Source: an uncultured Flavobacteriales bacterium | Lineage (GTDB): Bacteria > Bacteroidota > Bacteroidia > Flavobacteriales_E > Vicingaceae | Length of the DNA stretch: 64,000 nucleotides | Assembly (NCBI GenBank): GCA_905479915.1 | Contig: CAJQOH010000025.1 | Location: 1 to 64,000 of the forward strand | Reading direction: 5' to 3' | Part shown: piece by piece, positions 60,630 through 64,000 of the stretch | Numbering within the stretch: position 1 is the stretch's first letter | How the letters are laid out: each line of letters begins with the position of its first letter | Notes under the pieces: model-generated | Databases searched by the model: none | Told to the model about the DNA's origin: nothing | What the model saw: the letters and a program-made list of their open reading frames with translations, nothing else | Program-made: the position numbers and the translations under genes

Positions 60630-61658
60630 CTAAAAAGCGGCCTTAAACTGATCTAAGAAACGAACATCCCCTTCAGAGTATAACCTTAAATCGTTCACTT
60701 TATATTTAAGCATTGCAATACGCTCAACACCCATTCCAAAAGCAAAACCGGTATATTTTTTAGAATCAATTCCACAATTTTCTAAAACGTTAGGGTCAAC
60801 CATTCCGCACCCCATAATTTCTAAATAACCGGTGTATTTACAAACGTTACAACCCTTGCTATTACAAACCGAACAAGAAACATCCATTTCTGCACTTGGT
60901 TCCGTAAAAGGGAAGTAAGAAGGTCTTAACCTAATTTTAGTCTCTTCACCAAACATCTCTTTTGCAAAGTACATTAGGGTCTGCTTCAAATCTGCAAAGG
61001 ATACATTTTCTGCAATGTACAATCCCTCCACTTGGTGGAAAAAACAATGTGCTCTTGCGGAGATAGCTTCATTACGATAAACTCTACCTGGTGATAATGT
61101 TCGAATTGGTGGCTCGGTATTCTCCATAATCCTAACCTGAACCGAAGAAGTATGTGTTCTTAAAGCAATCTCTTCCTCACCATCAGATTCAACAAAAAAG
61201 GTGTCTTGCATATCTCTTGCAGGATGTTCTGGTGGAAAATTTAATGCAGAAAAGTTATGCCAATCATCTTCAATTTCTGGGCCTTCTGAAACAGTAAAAC
61301 CTATTCTCGAAAAAATATCAATAATCTCATTTCTAACAATAGAAATTGGATGTCTACTCCCTAGTTCTACAGGGGTTCCGGTTCTTGTTAAATCCAAGTC
61401 ATTCTCTGCAGAATTTTCTCCCCCTGCTAATTTTACTTTAAATTCATCAAGCTTATCTTGCGCTTTTACTTTAAGCGTATTTATTAATTGTCCAACTTCT
61501 TTTTTTTGTTCGTTTGGAACATTTTTAAAATCAGCAAACAATCCTTTTATCTTCCCTTTACTTCCTAATAATTGGATTCTAAAATCTTCTAACTGTTCTT
61601 TGCTCTCAGCTTTAAATCCTTCAACTTCACTTAACAGTTCTTTTATCTTTTCTTGCAT
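60630..61658 (-). CDS. pheS: Phenylalanine--tRNA ligase alpha subunit
   Basis: A 342-aa catalytic subunit of the alpha2beta2 class II enzyme charging tRNA-Phe. An N-terminal coiled coil (about 1-85) is followed by HPISIVRNEIIDIFSRIGF, the motif 1 region, FNAHEHPARDMQDTFFV-like FPPEHPARDMQDTFF (about 136-150), motif 2 RTLSPGRVYRNEAI, and the C-terminal FTEPSAEMDVSC and GFAFGMGVERIAMLKY (motif 3). A four-Cys knuckle (CSVCNSKGCNVC) is visible. The pheT partner is not in the window. Confidence 0.96.
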   Translation of the reverse strand: MQEKIKELLSEVEGFKAESKEQLEDFRIQLLGSKGKIKGLFADFKNVPNEQKKEVGQLINTLKVKAQDKLDEFKVKLAGGENSAENDLDLTRTGTPVELGSRHPISIVRNEIIDIFSRIGFTVSEGPEIEDDWHNFSALNFPPEHPARDMQDTFFVESDGEEEIALRTHTSSVQVRIMENTEPPIRTLSPGRVYRNEAISARAHCFFHQVEGLYIAENVSFADLKQTLMYFAKEMFGEETKIRLRPSYFPFTEPSAEMDVSCSVCNSKGCNVCKYTGYLEIMGCGMVDPNVLENCGIDSKKYTGFAFGMGVERIAMLKYKVNDLRLYSEGDVRFLDQFKAAF

Positions 61659-61711
61659 AATATTGTTACTTGTGTTGTTTGCTTTTACTTAACAAACCTA
61701 TCTACCAGAAA

Positions 61712-62383
61712 CTATTTCTTCACAATTTTCATTGTCATTTTAATGTCTTCCTTTGGTCTGTCGCCTCTACCTTTAGCAACATCAGCAATTTTATCAATTA
61801 CATCAAGCCCTTCAATTACCTCTCCAAAAACAGTATAGTTATTGTCTAAAAAAGGAGTTCCACCATTTGTCTCATATTCTTTAATTTGCTCTGGAGTATA
61901 AGTAGCGTTTGTTCTTCTACTCATGTTATCCAACTCAGCTTTTGTTGTTTTTTTCCCTTGAACAATGTAAAACTGCGAACCTGAAGATGCTTTCTTAGGG
62001 TTGATATTGTCTCCCTGTCTGGCAGCAGATAACGCTCCTTTTTTATGAATAAATTTGGCATTAAACTCAGCAGGAATTGTATACCCTGGACCACCACTTC
62101 CTAGCATTTGTCCTGCCTCTGCGGTTTTAGATTCTGGATCTCCTCCTTGTATCATAAAATCTTTAATAACCCTATGAAACAACGTTCCGTTATAAAACTC
62201 TTTCTCTACTAATTTTATAAAATTATCACGATGCTGTGGTGTTTCATTGTACAAAACCATTTTCATATCTCCATAAGATGTTGATATTAAAACCATTGTT
62301 TGTTTCTTATTTTTTTGAGCAAAACCATTGATATTAATGATTGTCATTAAAACCAAGATTAGTGGGAATATTTTCTTTGTCAT
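61712..62383 (-). CDS. Cyclophilin-type peptidyl-prolyl cis-trans isomerase, exported
   Basis: A 223-aa protein with a signal peptide (to INGFAQ) and a cyclophilin domain (about 30-222). The family motifs FHRVIKDFMIQGGDP (active-site Arg and Phe), ALSAARQGDNINPKKASSGSQFYIVQG and FLDNNYTVFGEVIEGLDVIDKIA are intact. It catalyses proline isomerisation in exported proteins. It lies 53 bp upstream of pheS on the same strand, so co-transcription is possible. Confidence 0.94.
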   Translation of the reverse strand: MTKKIFPLILVLMTIININGFAQKNKKQTMVLISTSYGDMKMVLYNETPQHRDNFIKLVEKEFYNGTLFHRVIKDFMIQGGDPESKTAEAGQMLGSGGPGYTIPAEFNAKFIHKKGALSAARQGDNINPKKASSGSQFYIVQGKKTTKAELDNMSRRTNATYTPEQIKEYETNGGTPFLDNNYTVFGEVIEGLDVIDKIADVAKGRGDRPKEDIKMTMKIVKK

Positions 62384-62464
62384 GATAATTTATTATATTT
62401 GTTAATTACAATATTAAGAATTTATGCCTTATTGAAGGCTTTGAAGGATTAAAATTAGGAAGAA

Positions 62465-62884
62465 ATGAAACATAAATATATCTACTCAATAGCCGTTTTA
62501 TTAGTTGCAGCCATTACAATTGTTGCATGTAGTAAAAAAGAAAGAAGTCCAACATTAATCGTTCATGTACAAGAGCTTGATGGAACTCCAGCGAATGGAG
62601 CTACAGTTCACGTATGGCCAGGAAGTAACGCAGGAACACCAGGTAGTGTAATCGATGACAATGTTGTAGATCAAACATTGAAAACAGATGCGGCTGGAGA
62701 TGCAATTTTTGAGTTTGAACATTCTGTTGTATTAGATGTTGATGTTATCTATTACAAAAATTATTTTGACACTTTATTAAACCCAGTAACAGATACGTTA
62801 AGTGGACGAAAAGTTGTTAAAATAGAAGCCATTAGACAAAAAAGCGAAGAAAACAATTTTAACGAAACTGTAGAGGTAAGATAA
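62465..62884 (+). CDS. Small lipoprotein with Ig-like regulatory domain
   Basis: A 139-aa lipoprotein (lipobox TIVACSKK, Cys about 22) carrying one carboxypeptidase-regulatory/Ig-like beta-sandwich: LIVHVQELDGTPANGATVHVW ... TLKTDAAGDAIFEFEH ... VDVIYYKNYFD. These domains usually serve as binding or spacing modules. It is convergent with a hypothetical gene (6 bp between ends), and a plus-strand terminator hairpin lies inside that neighbour at 62942-62972. Function unknown. Confidence 0.83.
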   Translation: MKHKYIYSIAVLLVAAITIVACSKKERSPTLIVHVQELDGTPANGATVHVWPGSNAGTPGSVIDDNVVDQTLKTDAAGDAIFEFEHSVVLDVDVIYYKNYFDTLLNPVTDTLSGRKVVKIEAIRQKSEENNFNETVEVR

Positions 62885-62890
62885 CCTCCT

Positions 62891-63223
62891 TTACAAATCG
62901 AAATAATCTACTATAGCTTGCTTTAAAAGAGCTTGTTGATTCTCCCCTTGAATTTCATTGGGGAGTTTTTTTATGTTCTTAAAATGAGGCCAACCATCAT
63001 CATCTTTCCCTATTAGTTGGTAATAACCATACTTACTTAAAACGGTACAAATTCCAATATGAATTATATCTACTTTTTCTTCCTTTTTATATTCTCCGGC
63101 TTCTTTTCCTAACTCCTGCAACCCAATAATAAAAAGAATGGTTTGTTCATCAAGTTTTTCTCCAAAACGCCTAAAAACCATTTTTTCAACCGCTAACCAC
63201 TTCTTTGCTAATTCTTCTTCCAT
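62891..63223 (-). CDS. Conserved-looking hypothetical protein (110 aa)
   Basis: A soluble, highly charged, mostly helical protein: EEELAKKWLAVEKMVFRRFG, then DEQTILFIIGLQELGKEAGEYKKEEKVDIIHIGICTVLSKYGYY, and a strand/helix end (WPHFKNIKKLPNEIQGENQQALLKQAIVDYFDL). I see no signal, membrane segment or catalytic motif. It resembles short Bacteroidota proteins of unknown function. Its 3' part contains, on the opposite strand, a terminator for the convergent lipoprotein gene. Function unknown. Confidence 0.75.
   Translation of the reverse strand: MEEELAKKWLAVEKMVFRRFGEKLDEQTILFIIGLQELGKEAGEYKKEEKVDIIHIGICTVLSKYGYYQLIGKDDDGWPHFKNIKKLPNEIQGENQQALLKQAIVDYFDL
62942..62972 (+). terminator. Terminator embedded in the opposing gene
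   Basis: CTCCCC (62942-62947) and GGGGAG (62960-62965) form a stem followed by seven T residues. It can end transcription of the lipoprotein gene although it lies inside the coding region of the convergent hypothetical gene. Confidence 0.75.
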
Positions 63224-63328
63224 GTTGTAAAAGTAAGGACTTATCCCTTAGCTATAAACAATTTGTTTTTAATAAAGACTTTTCTTTTTACACCTGAACA
63301 CTATCGGTTTAATGTAGCTTTGATTGCA

Positions 63329-63889
63329 ATGAACTATTTTGACATCATCATCATTATCCCATTAATTTGGGGAGCTTACAAAGGGTTTAAAAAAGGGTTT
63401 ATTATTGAAATTGCTTCTTTTATTGCCTTAGGACTTGGGGTTTGGGGTGGAATGAAGTTTTCATCTATTTCTGCCAAATACTTAAGCGATGCTTTTGATA
63501 TTTCTGAAAAAGTAATGCCTTTAATTTCTTTTGCCGTAACCTTTATTTTAATTGTTGTTGTTGTTTTTATGTTGGCTAAAATGCTTCAAAAAATAATTAC
63601 AATGGTTGCTCTTGGTTTTATTAATAGAGCGGCCGGTGCACTGTTTGGAATGTTGAAATTTGGATTAATAATGAGTGTTATTATCAACTTTACCGAAATC
63701 ATCAATAAGCAAATTGACTTTATTGAACCTGAAATGAAAAATTCTTCTGTACTTTATGAACCTGTAGGTAAAATTGCCCAAATCATTATTCCAGGACTCA
63801 AAAACATTAGCGTTGATGGAATTATAGATAACACGATACTAGAAGAGGCCTCCACAAGAATTGAAGAAGCCTCTGAAAGTATAGAGTAA
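63329..63889 (+). CDS. CvpA family membrane protein
   Basis: A 186-aa inner-membrane protein from the ATG at 63329 (an in-frame start at 63263 would add 22 residues not seen in the family). The family opening MNYFDIIIIIPLIWGAYKGFKKG is clear, with four helices (the others include EIASFIALGLGVWGGMKF, LISFAVTFILIVVVVFMLAKML and AAGALFGMLKFGLIMSVII). CvpA proteins relate to colicin V production and envelope maintenance. It ends about 110 bp before the window edge. Confidence 0.92.
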   Translation: MNYFDIIIIIPLIWGAYKGFKKGFIIEIASFIALGLGVWGGMKFSSISAKYLSDAFDISEKVMPLISFAVTFILIVVVVFMLAKMLQKIITMVALGFINRAAGALFGMLKFGLIMSVIINFTEIINKQIDFIEPEMKNSSVLYEPVGKIAQIIIPGLKNISVDGIIDNTILEEASTRIEEASESIE

Positions 63890-64000
63890 AAGCACTCTTC
63901 TATCAAAAATCAATTCGTTAAAGCGCTTAGTCCGGTACAATAAAAACCGAATACCAAACTTCGAACCTTAAGGCAGGTTAACAGTTATAAATTTTAGATA

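Noticed and set aside
61201-61692. 163-aa reading frame antisense to pheS
   Set aside because: It lies entirely opposite well-recognised pheS sequence, has a low-complexity Ser/Phe/Leu composition and no start context; it is a shadow.

Overview
The window looks like chromosomal DNA from a marine or free-living Bacteroidota of the order Flavobacteriales. The DNA is AT-rich and mostly lacks Shine-Dalgarno sequences. Several genes follow the Bacteroidota -7 box TAnnTTTG. Many products are lipoproteins or carry type IX secretion (T9SS) sorting domains of type A (YPNP) or type B (SPNG...WDG). I see no transposase, integrase, CRISPR array, rRNA or tRNA gene.

Layout. 0.1-8.2 kb: a lipoprotein, a CotH-family T9SS cargo, RNase R and a large repeat-rich T9SS type B surface protein. 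8.2-16.1 kb: a DUF2480 protein, a TPR/HTH regulator, a MAM/GEVED T9SS cargo, an ALDH7 aldehyde dehydrogenase and a YitT membrane protein. YitT is preceded by two tandem short ORFs, each followed by an intrinsic terminator, which looks like a double attenuator. 16.7-21.9 kb: an operon of a small exported protein, a PKD-repeat T9SS type B adhesin and its PorP/SprF-like outer-membrane partner. 22-27 kb: a TlpA-like lipoprotein, then a minus-strand tatA / lytic transglycosylase / DUF4837 group and a CPBP protease.

27.2-35.7 kb is the most interesting block: ten tightly packed, mostly overlapping plus-strand genes. They encode a small exported protein, a DarA-like flavodoxin-fold enzyme, a DarB-like KASIII ketosynthase, an unknown 132-aa protein, a BtrH-type acyltransferase, an ABC exporter (ATPase and permease), an acyl carrier protein, a KAS II-type ketosynthase and a ketosynthase-like partner that has lost its catalytic residues. 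I read this as a compact, dialkylresorcinol-like lipid or polyketide pathway with built-in acyl transfer and export. It lacks the reductive and dehydratase enzymes of flexirubin or aryl-polyene clusters.

35.7-64 kb is mostly housekeeping: dusB, a LolC/E-type permease, rbfA, hflX, two amidohydrolase genes, an outer-membrane beta-barrel receptor, DPP IV, glyS, an ECF42-type sigma factor with its DGPF partner, purD, pheS, a cyclophilin and cvpA. Between rbfA and the permease lies the remnant of a four-helix-bundle gene. The permease has no ATG, GTG or TTG at its expected start, which suggests an old insertion/deletion scar. Several intergenic palindromes and a cassette-like orphan gene are also present.
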